This document shows, piece after piece, positions 50,734 through 60,028 of a stretch of DNA of 64,000 nt. The notes under the pieces are model-generated. The model did no database searches. It worked only from the letters and a program-made list of their open reading frames with translations, and had not been told where the DNA came from. Within the stretch, counting starts at the first letter, position 1. Each line of letters begins with the position of its first letter. Source of the DNA: Gemmatimonadota bacterium (lineage in GTDB: Bacteria; Gemmatimonadota; Gemmatimonadetes; Gemmatimonadales; GWC2-71-9); NCBI GenBank assembly GCA_016713785.1, contig JADJOM010000003.1:682001-746000 (forward strand). The letters run 5' to 3'. Both the position numbers and the translations under genes were made by a program.

Positions 50734-51741
50734 ATGCCCCTCTTCGCCACCAATCAGCAACGGGCGTCCCTCGTCATCCTGCTCCTCGGGCTGGGGCTCC
50801 TGGTCGCGCTCGCCCCGTACCTGAGCGGCCTGATCGGCGGGCTGGTGCTGTACGTCATCTTCGCGCCGGTGCACACGCGGCTGGCGCGGCGGGTCCGGCC
50901 CGGGGTGTCCGCGGGGCTCCTGGTGCTGGTGGCGCTGGTGATGCTGGTGGTGCCCACGGTCACCTTCACGGGCCTGGTGCTGGACCAGGCGCAGGAGGTG
51001 GCGAGCGGGGTGATCCGGGGGCCGCTGCTGGACCGCCTGGCCGGGCTCGAGGTGGCGGGCATGCCCATCGGCCCCCGGCTGGCCGGGCTCGGCGAGACGC
51101 TGGTGGCCTGGCTCGGCACGAGCGCCTTCGGCCTGCTGGGCACCGCCACGCGGATCGGACTCAACCTGACGATTTCGCTCTTCCTGCTCTACTACCTGCT
51201 GCTCGGGGCGGGGGAGACCTGGCAGACCGTGCGGCCGTACCTGCCGTTCTCCCCCGCCAACGCCGACCTGCTGCGCGACCGCTTTCGCGACGTCACGATC
51301 TCCACGGTGGTGGGGACGGGGCTCGTCGCGGTGATCCAGGGGACGATCGTGGCCCTCGCCTTCTGGCTGACCGGCCTCTCGAACGCCTTCTTCTGGGGGG
51401 TGGTGACCGTCGTGTTCGCGGTGCTGCCGGTGGTGGGCTCGGGGCTGGTCTGGGGTCCGGGGGCGCTCACGCTCCTGCTGGAGGACCGGATCGGGGCCGG
51501 GGTGACCCTCATCCTGATCGGCGTGCTCCTGGTCGGAAATGTCGACGTGGTGATCCGGCCGGCGGTGTTCCGGCGCTTTGCCCAGATTCACCCCCTGGTG
51601 ACGCTGGTCGGCGCTATCGGGGGGGTGAGCTATTTCGGCCTGCTCGGGATCCTGATCGGCCCGCTGGCCCTGTCGTACTTCTTCGAGCTGAGCCGGATGT
51701 ACCGGGAGGAGTATCCCCCGGCGGCGCCTCCTGCCGTTTAG
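50734..51741 (+). CDS. AI-2E-family (TqsA-like) membrane transporter
   Basis: A 335-residue integral membrane protein with about eight hydrophobic segments. Family features are the LVLYVIFAPVHTRL region, the paired C-terminal helices FFWGVVTVVFAVLPVVGSGLVWGPG and GGVSYFGLLGILIGPL, and the large soluble loop between the second and third helices. Homologues export autoinducer-2 or act as Na+/H+ antiporters, so the substrate is uncertain. ATG at 50734; CATACT at 50719-50724 is a possible -10. Confidence 0.9.
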   Translation: MPLFATNQQRASLVILLLGLGLLVALAPYLSGLIGGLVLYVIFAPVHTRLARRVRPGVSAGLLVLVALVMLVVPTVTFTGLVLDQAQEVASGVIRGPLLDRLAGLEVAGMPIGPRLAGLGETLVAWLGTSAFGLLGTATRIGLNLTISLFLLYYLLLGAGETWQTVRPYLPFSPANADLLRDRFRDVTISTVVGTGLVAVIQGTIVALAFWLTGLSNAFFWGVVTVVFAVLPVVGSGLVWGPGALTLLLEDRIGAGVTLILIGVLLVGNVDVVIRPAVFRRFAQIHPLVTLVGAIGGVSYFGLLGILIGPLALSYFFELSRMYREEYPPAAPPAV

Positions 51742-51765
51742 TCTGCTGTTTGGAACGAGTCCTGC

Positions 51766-52224
51766 ATGCTTTCCAAGAAATCCAAGTACGCGATCAAGGC
51801 CCTCCTGGCGCTGGCTGAGCATGGCAACGCCGAGCCGATGCGGATCGCGGACCTGGCCCGGCAGGAGTCGCTGCCGCAGAAGTTCCTGGAGCTGATCCTG
51901 CTGGATCTCCGCAACGTGGGGATCGTGCAGAGCCGGAAGGGAAAGGGTGGCGGGTACCTGCTGGCGAAGGCTCCGGAGCAGGTGATGCTCGGACAGGTGG
52001 TGCGGCTGTTCGACGGGCCGCTGGCGCCGGTCCCGTGCGCCAGCCAGACGGCGTACGTGCCCTGTGCGGACTGCGCCGACGAGGCCACCTGCGGGGTACG
52101 GCTGGCCATGAAGGAAGTGCGGGACGCCACGGCCCGGATCCTGGACCAGACCAGCCTCGCCACCGTACACCGGAAGCAGGTGGCGGCGAGCCGTCAGGGG
52201 AGCGCACGCAAGGTGGCGCGATGA
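51766..52224 (+). CDS. Rrf2-family transcriptional regulator with cysteine cluster
   Basis: A 152-residue winged-helix regulator (SKKSKYAIKALLALAEHG, LPQKFLELILLDLRNVGIV, GKGGGYLLAK). Four cysteines at 91, 100, 103 and 109 (C-x8-C-x2-C-x5-C) could bind an iron-sulfur cluster, as in IscR, NsrR or RsrR, though the spacing is its own. It may sense redox or Fe-S status. Targets are not evident; the citrate-synthase-like gene follows. Confidence 0.9.
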   Translation: MLSKKSKYAIKALLALAEHGNAEPMRIADLARQESLPQKFLELILLDLRNVGIVQSRKGKGGGYLLAKAPEQVMLGQVVRLFDGPLAPVPCASQTAYVPCADCADEATCGVRLAMKEVRDATARILDQTSLATVHRKQVAASRQGSARKVAR

Positions 52225-52304
52225 CCCGGCGTGTCCCCGCGTATGCGGGTCTGGGCTCGGGATCGGTCCGACCGCCGGCGGGACCCGGTGCCGCGGTCGG
52301 GGCG

Positions 52305-52333
52305 TTGCCCACCATGGGGGACGGCGATAACCT
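52305..52333 (+). promoter_or_regulatory. Sigma-70-type promoter of the citrate-synthase-like gene
   Basis: TTGCCC (52305-52310), a 17-bp spacer and TAACCT (52328-52333), about 24 bp before the ATG. Confidence 0.65.
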
Positions 52334-52357
52334 TCCGCCAACCTCCACCGCACCCGC

Positions 52358-53497
52358 ATGAGCGCCGGAACCACACCAGAACCTGTCCGCGGTCTCGACA
52401 ACGTCATCGCCCTCTCCTCCGCCGTCTGCCGGCTCTCCGCCGCCGACGGCCGGCTGGCCTATCGGGGCTATGACGTGCGCGAGCTCGGTGAGCTGTCCAC
52501 CGCCGAGGAGACCGCCTACCTCCTGATCGCGGGCGCCCTGCCCACCGCCCCCGAGCTGCGCCGATGGGGCGGGGAGATCCGGGACCGGCAGAAGCTCTCG
52601 CCGGCCTGCCTCCGCGCGCTCAAGGCGCTGCCCGAGGGCGCCGACGCCATGAGCGCGCTCCGGGTGGTCCTGGCGGTGGCCGCGCTGGAGCACCCGGTGG
52701 CGGTGCCGCCGGGGCACGAGGACGCGCTGGCCCAGGGGCTCCGGCTGATCGGCCTGACACCCACGGTCGTCGCCGCGTACCACCGGCTGCGGCTGGGCCA
52801 GAAGCCGGTGCTGCCCCGGAAGAGCCTGAGCCACGCCGCCAACTTCCTCGCCATGCTCACCGGCACGCCGCCGGGCGCGGAGAGCGCCCGGGCGTTCGAC
52901 ACGGCCCTGGTGCTGCGGGCCGACAACGAACTCAACCCCTCCACCTTCGCGGCCCGGGTCACCGCCGCCACCGGCGCGGACGTCTTCGGGGCGGTCCTGG
53001 CCGGGATGTCGGCGCTGGCGGGGCCGCGCCACGGCTGGCACACCCGCCACGTGATGCTGGCGCTGGAGGAGATCGGCGCCCCCGAGGCGGTGGACGGGTG
53101 GGTGCGCGAGCGGCTGGCGCGGCAGCGGAAGGTGCCCGGGTTCGGGCACGTGGTCTACCGGGGCGAGGATCCCCGCACCGGGCTGCTGCGGAGCCTGGCT
53201 GAGGCCGAATGCCAGCGGGCCGGCGCGTGGCCGCTGTACCGGACCGCCCGGGAGCTCGAGGTGGTGATGCTGCGCGAGACGGGGCAATTCCCCATCGTGG
53301 ACTTCTACCTGGCGCCGCTCTACCGGGCGCTGGGGATCCCGGTGGATCTCTTCACCGCCGTCTTTGCCATCAGCCGCATGCCCGGCTGGGTGGCGCACGT
53401 GCTCGAGCAGTACGGCGATGACAAGCTGCTCCGCCCCCGGGCGGAGTATATTGGGCCGGTCGACCTGGCCTACAAGCCGTTGCGGAAGCGGCGGTAA
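52358..53497 (+). CDS. Citrate synthase-family protein with His-to-Asn change
   Basis: A 379-residue citrate/2-methylcitrate synthase-like protein. The fold is complete (YRGYDVREL, GPRHGWH, GFGHVVYRGEDPR, RPRAEYIGP). The catalytic triad of known enzymes is His-His-Asp; here His225 and Asp271 are kept but the first His, in the block ADHExN, is Asn190 (ADNELN, codon AAC). That residue polarises acetyl-CoA, so normal citrate synthesis may be lost or altered. The gene has its own promoter and an ATG at 52358. A second, canonical citrate synthase is expected elsewhere in the genome. Confidence 0.88.
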   Translation: MSAGTTPEPVRGLDNVIALSSAVCRLSAADGRLAYRGYDVRELGELSTAEETAYLLIAGALPTAPELRRWGGEIRDRQKLSPACLRALKALPEGADAMSALRVVLAVAALEHPVAVPPGHEDALAQGLRLIGLTPTVVAAYHRLRLGQKPVLPRKSLSHAANFLAMLTGTPPGAESARAFDTALVLRADNELNPSTFAARVTAATGADVFGAVLAGMSALAGPRHGWHTRHVMLALEEIGAPEAVDGWVRERLARQRKVPGFGHVVYRGEDPRTGLLRSLAEAECQRAGAWPLYRTARELEVVMLRETGQFPIVDFYLAPLYRALGIPVDLFTAVFAISRMPGWVAHVLEQYGDDKLLRPRAEYIGPVDLAYKPLRKRR

Positions 53498-53539
53498 GCG
53501 CCGCCGCCCGCGGCCACCTTCATCCTCCTCCCGAGCCCC

Positions 53540-55024
53540 ATGTCCTTCGCCACCACCGTCCAGCCTGCCGCGCCCGCCGGGTATGCCACCCCCTTCCTCG
53601 GCGTGGCGGTGTCCGCGGGGCCGCTGCCCGCATCGCTCGCCGCGCTCGATGCCCAGACCGGCGGGGCGATCGGGCGGCTGCTGGCCTCCGGAGACTTTGC
53701 CGGCAAGAAGGACGAGACGGCCCTCCTGCATCCTGCCGGCGCGGCGCAGCGGATCTTCCTCGTGGGCCTCGGCAAGGCGGCCGAGGTGAGCCGGGGGGCG
53801 TTGCGGCGCGCGGCGGCCCAGGCGGCCAAGCGGGCGCGGACGATCGGGCTGCCAAGCCTGGCCTTCTTCGTGGCGCCCGAGTCGCTCGGTGCGCTGACGC
53901 CACGCGAGGCGGGGCAGGTCATCGCGGAAGGCCTGCCCTACGGGCAGTGGCACTTCCTCGACATGAAGCAGCCGCCGGAGGAGCCGAAGCCGCTGCTGGC
54001 GCGCGGCGAACTGCTGGCCCCCACCGACACCGCCGAATACACCGCCGGCCACCTGGTGGGCTCGGCCATCGCGGCCGGCCAGGCGTTCACCCGGAACCTG
54101 CAGGTGCTTCCCGGCAACGTGTGTACGCCGGGCTACCTGGCCCGGCAGGCCGGCGACCTGGTGCGGCGCCATGGCCTCAAGGGGAACGTGCTCGATCTCC
54201 CCGCCATCACGCGCGAGAAGATGGGCGGCTTGCTCGCCGTGGCGCAGGGGAGCGCCGAGGAGCCCAAGTTCATCGTGCTCGAGTACGAGGGGGCCGCGGG
54301 CCCGCCCGTCGTGCTGGTGGGGAAGGGGATCACCTTCGACACCGGGGGCATCTCCATCAAGCCGGCCGACAAGATGGAAGACATGAAGTACGACATGTCC
54401 GGCGCGGCGGCCGTCTTCGGGGTGTTCGAGATGCTGGGGCGGCTCAAGCCCAGGGTCCGGGTGGTCGGGCTCATCCCCACCTGCGACAACATGCCGAGCG
54501 GGACGGCGGTCAGGCCGGGCGACGTGATCACGAGCCACCTGGGCAAGACGATCGAGGTGATCAACACCGACGCGGAGGGGCGGCTCATCCTGTGCGACGC
54601 GCTGTCGTTCGCGCGGCGCTACGAGCCGGCCTGCGTGGTCGATGCCGCCACCCTCACCGGCGCCGTGGTCATCGCGCTGGGGCACGCCGCCTCGGGGCTC
54701 ATGGGCACCGACGACGCCCTGGTCGAGGAGCTGCGCGGGGCCGGCGAGCGGGCCGGGGAGCGGGTGTGGCCGCTGCCGCTGTGGGACGAGTACCGCGAGC
54801 AGATCAAGTCCGACATCGCCGACATGAAGAACACCGGGGGCCGTCCCGCGGGGAGCATCACCGCCGGGTGGTTCCTGCGGGAGTTCGTCAGCGGCTTCCC
54901 GTGGGCCCACATCGACATCGCCGGCACCGCCTACAGCGACCGTGAGGATGGCACCCGGGTGAAGGGGCCGACAGGCGTGTGCATGCGGCTGTTTGCGGAG
55001 TTCGTGCTCGGGCGGGCGGGGTGA
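53540..55024 (+). CDS. pepA: Leucyl aminopeptidase (M17)
   Basis: A 494-residue cytosolic dinuclear zinc aminopeptidase. The metal/active block is KGITFDTGGISIKPADKM, with GAAAVFGVFEML and NTDAEGRLIL further on. The N-terminal macro-like domain (about 15-170) is diverged, as usual. Length matches PepA. ATG at 53540. The stop overlaps the start of the barrel gene at 55021 (GTGA). Confidence 0.95.
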   Translation: MSFATTVQPAAPAGYATPFLGVAVSAGPLPASLAALDAQTGGAIGRLLASGDFAGKKDETALLHPAGAAQRIFLVGLGKAAEVSRGALRRAAAQAAKRARTIGLPSLAFFVAPESLGALTPREAGQVIAEGLPYGQWHFLDMKQPPEEPKPLLARGELLAPTDTAEYTAGHLVGSAIAAGQAFTRNLQVLPGNVCTPGYLARQAGDLVRRHGLKGNVLDLPAITREKMGGLLAVAQGSAEEPKFIVLEYEGAAGPPVVLVGKGITFDTGGISIKPADKMEDMKYDMSGAAAVFGVFEMLGRLKPRVRVVGLIPTCDNMPSGTAVRPGDVITSHLGKTIEVINTDAEGRLILCDALSFARRYEPACVVDAATLTGAVVIALGHAASGLMGTDDALVEELRGAGERAGERVWPLPLWDEYREQIKSDIADMKNTGGRPAGSITAGWFLREFVSGFPWAHIDIAGTAYSDREDGTRVKGPTGVCMRLFAEFVLGRAG

Positions 55025-56889
55025 GCAGCCTCCGGGCGGCCGGGGAGCAGCAGCCAGGGAACGGGAAGCGGGGCCGCGGGCACCGTTTCCCGTTCGCCCG
55101 TTGGGCGCTGGCGCTGCTGCTCCTGGGCGCGGTCGCCGCCCACCCGGTGGCCGGCCAGATCCCGTTCGACTCCATCCCCCCGGATTCGCTGCTCCGGCGC
55201 GACACCGTCAACACCACCGAACGGTACCTCGAGGCGCAGAAGGCGCTGCAGGTGCGGCTGCCCGTGCTGCCGCTCGTGGGGGTGGGCACGCCGTCCACGC
55301 CGATGAGCCGGATCGTGCTTTCCCGCGACTCGATCGACTGGGCCATGGCGGAGACCCTGGGCGACCTGCTGCAGCGGGTGCCCGGCGTCTACCTGTGGCG
55401 TGGCGGGTGGGTGGGCCGTACCGAGTATCCCGACTATCGGGGCCGGGGGCCGGCCAGTGTCGAGTACTTCGTGGACGGTGTGGCCTACCTGCCGATCGGC
55501 CCGGACTCACTGGGCGTGGACCCGTCGTTCTTCTCCCTCAGCATGTACGACCGGGTGGAGATCGAGCGGTGGCCGGCCGGGCTCCGGGTGCACCTCTTCA
55601 CCGACCGCCACGGCTCCAAGGCGCCCTACTCGCGGGTGGGGATCAGCTCGGGGGACCGGTCGATCGCCCGCTACGCCGGCGCGCTCGAGTACCGCTTCGG
55701 CAACGGGCTGGGCGTGGCCGCCGCGGGGGAGCGGATGGTGGCGCCCACCGCGACGGGTACCAGCAGCAACTTCGATATCACCAACATGTGGCTGCAGGCC
55801 AACTACCTGCCGAGTGCGCGGCTTGGGTTCCAGGCCCAGCTCATCCGCTCCAGCCCCGACCGCAAGCCGTTCGTCGAGAGCCCGGATACCCTCGAGCTCC
55901 GCCTGACGGGGGAGCGGAACGACGCCCAGCTCCGCGCCTTCTGGCGCTCGCGCGACGACGACCTGGGCCTGCGGGTGGACGGGTTCGTGACGCGTACCGG
56001 CTGGCGGGGGGGCGGCGTCACGGACGCGGTCCGGCAGGGCGGGGCGGTGGTGGCGTGGCGGACCCCGACCTTCGGGGTCGCGGGGCGGCTCTTCAACCGC
56101 TCGCGCTGGACCCCGTGGGAGGTGCGCGGCGAGGCGGGATGGACGCCCCTGGCCCATGCCAGCGCCGCGGCCGAGGTGGGGTACCAGACCCACGACCTCG
56201 ACCGCACCAGCCGGTGGGTGTCCGTGCGCGGCGCGCTGGCCCTGCCGCTCGGCTTCGAGGCGCAGGCCACTGTCCGGACCGGATCGATCGTGGCCACGCC
56301 CACGGTCCTCACCGACCAGGCCCAGTCCCTCACCGACTGGCAGGGCACCCTGCGGTGGCAACGGCCCTGGGCCGGCCTGGAGGTGGGCTATGGGCAGACC
56401 GATGCCTTCCGCCCGCTGGCCTTCCGGCCCTTCACGCCGGGGATTCCCGGCGTGGCCGCCGCCCCGCGGACCGAGTGGCTCACCGTCGGGTGGCGCCTGG
56501 CCCCGCGGAAGTGGCTGACGCTCGAAGGGTGGTACTCCGACCCGGTTTCCAGCGCCGGACCCGACGGGGTGCCGCCCACCCATTCGCTCACCACCGCCAC
56601 GATCCGGTCGAAGTTCCTGCGCCGCTTCAAGAGCGGCATCTTCGACCTCAAGGCGCAGCTGGCGTTCGAGTCGTGGGGCGACGGGGTCATCGGCCGGGAT
56701 GCGCTCGGGGCGCCCATCGCCCTCGACGGCGCCTCGTTCTGGCGCACCGAGATCGAGCTGCGCCTGGACAGCTTCCTGCTCTACTGGGAGCGCTACAACA
56801 TGCAGGCGAGCCAGAAGACCTACGTGCCGCGGTTCCCCATCGGGAACTTCGTCTCGACCTTCGGGGTGAAGTGGGAGTTCGCCAACTAG
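55021..56889 (+). CDS. TonB-receptor-like outer-membrane plug/barrel protein
   Basis: A 622-residue exported protein. After a basic N-terminal stretch and hydrophobic signal (WALALLLLGAVAAHPVAGQ), a plug-like region (about 85-190) contains TLGDLLQRVPGVYLWRGGW, YFVDGVAYLP and YDRVEIERWPAG, which mirror the plug of TonB-dependent receptors. The rest is barrel-like strands ending in VSTFGVKWEFAN. A TonB box is not evident and the barrel is short, so transport may be absent. GTG start overlaps pepA. Confidence 0.78.
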   Translation: MSSLRAAGEQQPGNGKRGRGHRFPFARWALALLLLGAVAAHPVAGQIPFDSIPPDSLLRRDTVNTTERYLEAQKALQVRLPVLPLVGVGTPSTPMSRIVLSRDSIDWAMAETLGDLLQRVPGVYLWRGGWVGRTEYPDYRGRGPASVEYFVDGVAYLPIGPDSLGVDPSFFSLSMYDRVEIERWPAGLRVHLFTDRHGSKAPYSRVGISSGDRSIARYAGALEYRFGNGLGVAAAGERMVAPTATGTSSNFDITNMWLQANYLPSARLGFQAQLIRSSPDRKPFVESPDTLELRLTGERNDAQLRAFWRSRDDDLGLRVDGFVTRTGWRGGGVTDAVRQGGAVVAWRTPTFGVAGRLFNRSRWTPWEVRGEAGWTPLAHASAAAEVGYQTHDLDRTSRWVSVRGALALPLGFEAQATVRTGSIVATPTVLTDQAQSLTDWQGTLRWQRPWAGLEVGYGQTDAFRPLAFRPFTPGIPGVAAAPRTEWLTVGWRLAPRKWLTLEGWYSDPVSSAGPDGVPPTHSLTTATIRSKFLRRFKSGIFDLKAQLAFESWGDGVIGRDALGAPIALDGASFWRTEIELRLDSFLLYWERYNMQASQKTYVPRFPIGNFVSTFGVKWEFAN

Positions 56890-56899
56890 GGCGTCCGGC

Positions 56900-58378
56900 C
56901 TAGCCCGACCCGAGCACCAGCGGCCCCAGCAGCGCGATGACCACCCCGATCACCACGATCGCCACCACGTCGAGCAGCACCCCCGCCCGCCCCATCTGCC
57001 GCACCGTGACCGCCCCCGACCCGAAGACGATCGCGTTCGGCGGGGTGGCGATCGGCAGCGCAAAGCCGGCCGACGCCGCGAAGCCCGCCACCAGCATGAG
57101 CAGGGCGGGGGGCTGGCCCAGCGAACGGCCCAGCGCCGCGGCGATCGGCATCATCATGGTGGCCACCGCCAGGTTGGAGGCCAGCTCGGAGAGCACGACC
57201 ACCGCGCCCGCCAACCCCAGGTAGATGACCCATGGCGGGAGCCCCTCGAGGGCCGCGAGCCCCTGGCCCAGCCAGGTGGTCAGCCCGTGGCGCTCCAGCA
57301 CCGCCGCGAGCGAGAGGCCGCCCCCGAAGAAGAACAGCACGTCCCACGGGATCTGCCGTGCCTCGGCCCAGGTGAGCAGCGGCCGATGCTCGCCCTCCGC
57401 GGTGCGGCCGGGGACCAGGAACAGCAGCACCGCGGCGAGCACGCCGATGGCGGCGTCCGAGAGGGCCGGGAGCAGCTGGGTGAGGCCCGGCACGAACACC
57501 CCGCCGAGATCCTTGGGTTCGCGGAGGATCCAGGCGAGGGCGGTGGCGCCGAAGACGAGGAACATCTTCGCCTCGCCGCCCCGCACCGGGCCCAGCGCCT
57601 GCAGCCGCTCCCGGACCAGGGCCTGGCCGCCGGCGCCCAGGTGGCTGGAGCGCCGGAAGCACACGAAGACCAGGATCACCCAGCACAGCGGCAGCAGCAG
57701 CAGCACCATCGGCATGCCGAGCGCCATGAACTCGACGAAGCTGACCGGGCGCCCGGCGAGCTCGCGGAGCGCGCCCGCCACCACGAGGTTGGGCGGGGTC
57801 CCGATCATCGTGCCCATGCCGCCGATGGAGGCGGCGTACGCCACCCCGAGCATCAGCGCGGCCCGCACCTCGCCCCCGGCCTCGTCCGGGGGGAAGAGCG
57901 CCGCGATGGCCAGCGCGATCGGGTACATCATGGCGGCGGTGGCGGTATTGGAGATCCACATCGAGATGCAGCCCGTGGCCAGCATCACGGCGAGCACCGC
58001 CCGGCGGCTGGTGAGCCCGACCAGCGCCAGCAGCCGGTAGGCGATCCGGACGTGGCAGGACCACTGCTCCAGCCCGGCGGCGAGCAGGAATCCGGCAAGG
58101 AAGAGGAACACCAGTTCGTTGGCATACGGCGCGGCGGCCTGGGCGCTGGTGGCGATCCCGAGCACCGGGAACAGCGCCAGCGGCAGGAGGGAGGTGGCCA
58201 GGATCGGCACGCACTCGGTGATCCACCAGACGACCATCCAGGCGGCCGCGCCCAGGGTCCGCTGCGCCTCCGGGGGGAGGGACGCCGGCGCGAGCAGGAA
58301 GGCCGCGAGGCCCGCCAGGGGCCCGCCCCAGCGGGCAATGCTGCGGGCACGGTTCGCGCCGTGAGATGTTTGCGGCAT
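56900..58378 (-). CDS. SLC13/DASS-family sodium-coupled anion transporter
   Basis: A 492-residue membrane transporter with 11-12 helices in two inverted halves. The first Na+/substrate motif is SNT in MWISNTATAAMM and GTPPN; the second half has ATPPN, but its SNT reads SNL in ELASNLAVATMMM. Substrates in the family include dicarboxylates, citrate and sulfate. ATG at 58378 is used; a TTG 13 codons upstream is possible. It is convergent with the barrel gene and divergent from yicC. Confidence 0.9.
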   Translation of the reverse strand: MPQTSHGANRARSIARWGGPLAGLAAFLLAPASLPPEAQRTLGAAAWMVVWWITECVPILATSLLPLALFPVLGIATSAQAAAPYANELVFLFLAGFLLAAGLEQWSCHVRIAYRLLALVGLTSRRAVLAVMLATGCISMWISNTATAAMMYPIALAIAALFPPDEAGGEVRAALMLGVAYAASIGGMGTMIGTPPNLVVAGALRELAGRPVSFVEFMALGMPMVLLLLPLCWVILVFVCFRRSSHLGAGGQALVRERLQALGPVRGGEAKMFLVFGATALAWILREPKDLGGVFVPGLTQLLPALSDAAIGVLAAVLLFLVPGRTAEGEHRPLLTWAEARQIPWDVLFFFGGGLSLAAVLERHGLTTWLGQGLAALEGLPPWVIYLGLAGAVVVLSELASNLAVATMMMPIAAALGRSLGQPPALLMLVAGFAASAGFALPIATPPNAIVFGSGAVTVRQMGRAGVLLDVVAIVVIGVVIALLGPLVLGSG

Positions 58379-58459
58379 GAGTGCTGGGGAAGATCCGCCA
58401 TCCGGGGCTGGAGGCAAGTCGCGCCGCCCCGGTCCCTAGCCGTAACCCACGATCCCAGT

Positions 58460-58465
58460 TATACT
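58460..58465 (+). promoter_or_regulatory. -10 element upstream of yicC
   Basis: TATACT followed by TCCC, the same -10 context as at rplU; no convincing -35 was found 16-18 bp upstream. It gives a leader of about 28 nt. Confidence 0.45.
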
Positions 58466-58499
58466 TCCCCGCTTTCCAGGACTGCGCGCGGAGACGCTT

Positions 58500-59378
58500 G
58501 TGCCTTACAGCATGACGGGGTTCGGAGCAGCCGAGGGCCCGGTGGCCGGCGGTCGCATCCGAGTGGAGATCCGGACGGTCAACCACCGTCACTTCAACCC
58601 GTCGCTCAAGCTGAGCCACGAACTCTCGGCGCTGGAAGCAGACCTGCGGGAGCGGCTGCGGAAGGACTTCGATCGCGGGCACGTGAGCGTGGGCGTGCAC
58701 TGGGCCGAAGCGCCGGAGCGCCACACCGCCGGCTTCACGGTGAACCTGGAGCGCGCCCGCGCCGTGGCGCTGGCGCTCGGCGACCTGCAGCGCGCCCTCG
58801 GGGTGCCGGGCCAGGTGGACCTGTCGATGATCGTCCGGCAGCCCGAGGTCATCACCACCGGGCGGGAAGAGACCCCGGCGGTCGAGTGGGTCGATCTGGA
58901 GCCGCTCGTGGCGGAAGCCATCGGCAACTGCAAGGCGATGCGGCGTCGCGAGGGCGGGGTGCTGGCCGCGGAGCTGCGGCACCGGCTCGAGCTGATGGAG
59001 GCCGCCGCAGCCGTGGTGGCACGGCGGGCCCCGGAGCGGGTGGCGCGGGAGCGGGACCGGCTGCGCGCCGCCGTGACCCAGCTGCTCGATGGCCGGACGG
59101 TGGACGAGCAGCGGCTGGCGCAGGAGCTCGCGTTCCTGGCCGACAAGCTGGACATCACCGAGGAGCTGGTGCGGTTCGCCGCCCACGTGGCCGCGTGCCG
59201 CGAGGCACTGGGCAAGGACCAGCCGGTGGGCAAGCAGCTGGGCTTCCTGGCGCAGGAGCTGGGGCGCGAGGTGAACACGATGGGCGCCAAGGCCAACGAT
59301 GCCGAGATCGTGCAGCAGGTGGTGGCCATGAAGGGCGAGCTCGAGAAGTTCCGCGAGCAGCTGGAGAACCTGGAGTGA
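58500..59378 (+). CDS. yicC: YicC-family endoribonuclease
   Basis: A 292-residue YicC protein. Hallmarks are the N-terminal YSMTGFGAAEGP, VEIRTVNHRHFN, and the C-terminal GKQLGFLAQELGREVNTMGAK. YicC-like proteins cleave RNA in E. coli and B. subtilis. GTG start at 58500. The stop overlaps gmk, the common yicC-gmk-rpoZ order. Confidence 0.94.
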   Translation: MPYSMTGFGAAEGPVAGGRIRVEIRTVNHRHFNPSLKLSHELSALEADLRERLRKDFDRGHVSVGVHWAEAPERHTAGFTVNLERARAVALALGDLQRALGVPGQVDLSMIVRQPEVITTGREETPAVEWVDLEPLVAEAIGNCKAMRRREGGVLAAELRHRLELMEAAAAVVARRAPERVARERDRLRAAVTQLLDGRTVDEQRLAQELAFLADKLDITEELVRFAAHVAACREALGKDQPVGKQLGFLAQELGREVNTMGAKANDAEIVQQVVAMKGELEKFREQLENLE

Positions 59379-60010
59379 CGCCGTTCCTCCTGGTGCTCTC
59401 CTCCCCCTCGGGCGGGGGCAAGACCACCATCGCGCGGCGGGTCCTGGCCGCCCGGCCCGCGGTGGGGTACTCCATCTCCGCCACCACCCGCGCCATGCGG
59501 CCCGGCGAGGTGCACGGCAAGGATTACTGGTTCCTGACCCCCGAGGAGTTCGAGGCCCGGGTGATGGGCGGGGAGTTCCTGGAGCACGCCAGCTACAACG
59601 GGCGGCGCTACGGCACCCTGCGCAGCGAGGTGGAGCGGCACTTCGCCGCCGGCCGCCACGTGGTGCTCGACATCGAAGTGAACGGCGCGCGGCAGGTGCG
59701 GCGCCAGCTGGCCGGCGCGGTGCTGGTGTTCGTGGTGCCGCCGACGGGCCGGGCGCTGGTGGAGCGGCTGGCCGCGCGGCGCACCGAGGACCGGGCGGCG
59801 CTCGACGGGCGGCTCGCGATCGCGGCGGGGGAGCTGGCCGCGGTGGGCGAGTACGACTACGTGGTGGTCAACGCCGACCTGGAGCAGGCGGTGCACGACG
59901 TGCTCGGCATCCTCGACGCCGAGGGGCGCCGCGTGGCACGGCAGGACGACCTGGATATCCGGACCGAGCGGCTCCGGCGCGAGATCGCGGAAGCCGCGAC
60001 GCAGCTGTAA
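59375..60010 (+). CDS. gmk: Guanylate kinase
   Basis: A 211-residue kinase forming GDP from GMP. The P-loop is SSPSGGGKTT, the GMP-binding block SISATTRAMRPGEVHGKDYWFL is intact, and the lid region includes the Arg pair in LAARRTEDRAA. GTG start at 59375 overlaps yicC and is set by the family N terminus. Confidence 0.96.
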   Translation: MTPFLLVLSSPSGGGKTTIARRVLAARPAVGYSISATTRAMRPGEVHGKDYWFLTPEEFEARVMGGEFLEHASYNGRRYGTLRSEVERHFAAGRHVVLDIEVNGARQVRRQLAGAVLVFVVPPTGRALVERLAARRTEDRAALDGRLAIAAGELAAVGEYDYVVVNADLEQAVHDVLGILDAEGRRVARQDDLDIRTERLRREIAEAATQL

Positions 60011-60028
60011 CCCACAGGAGCAGGCACG

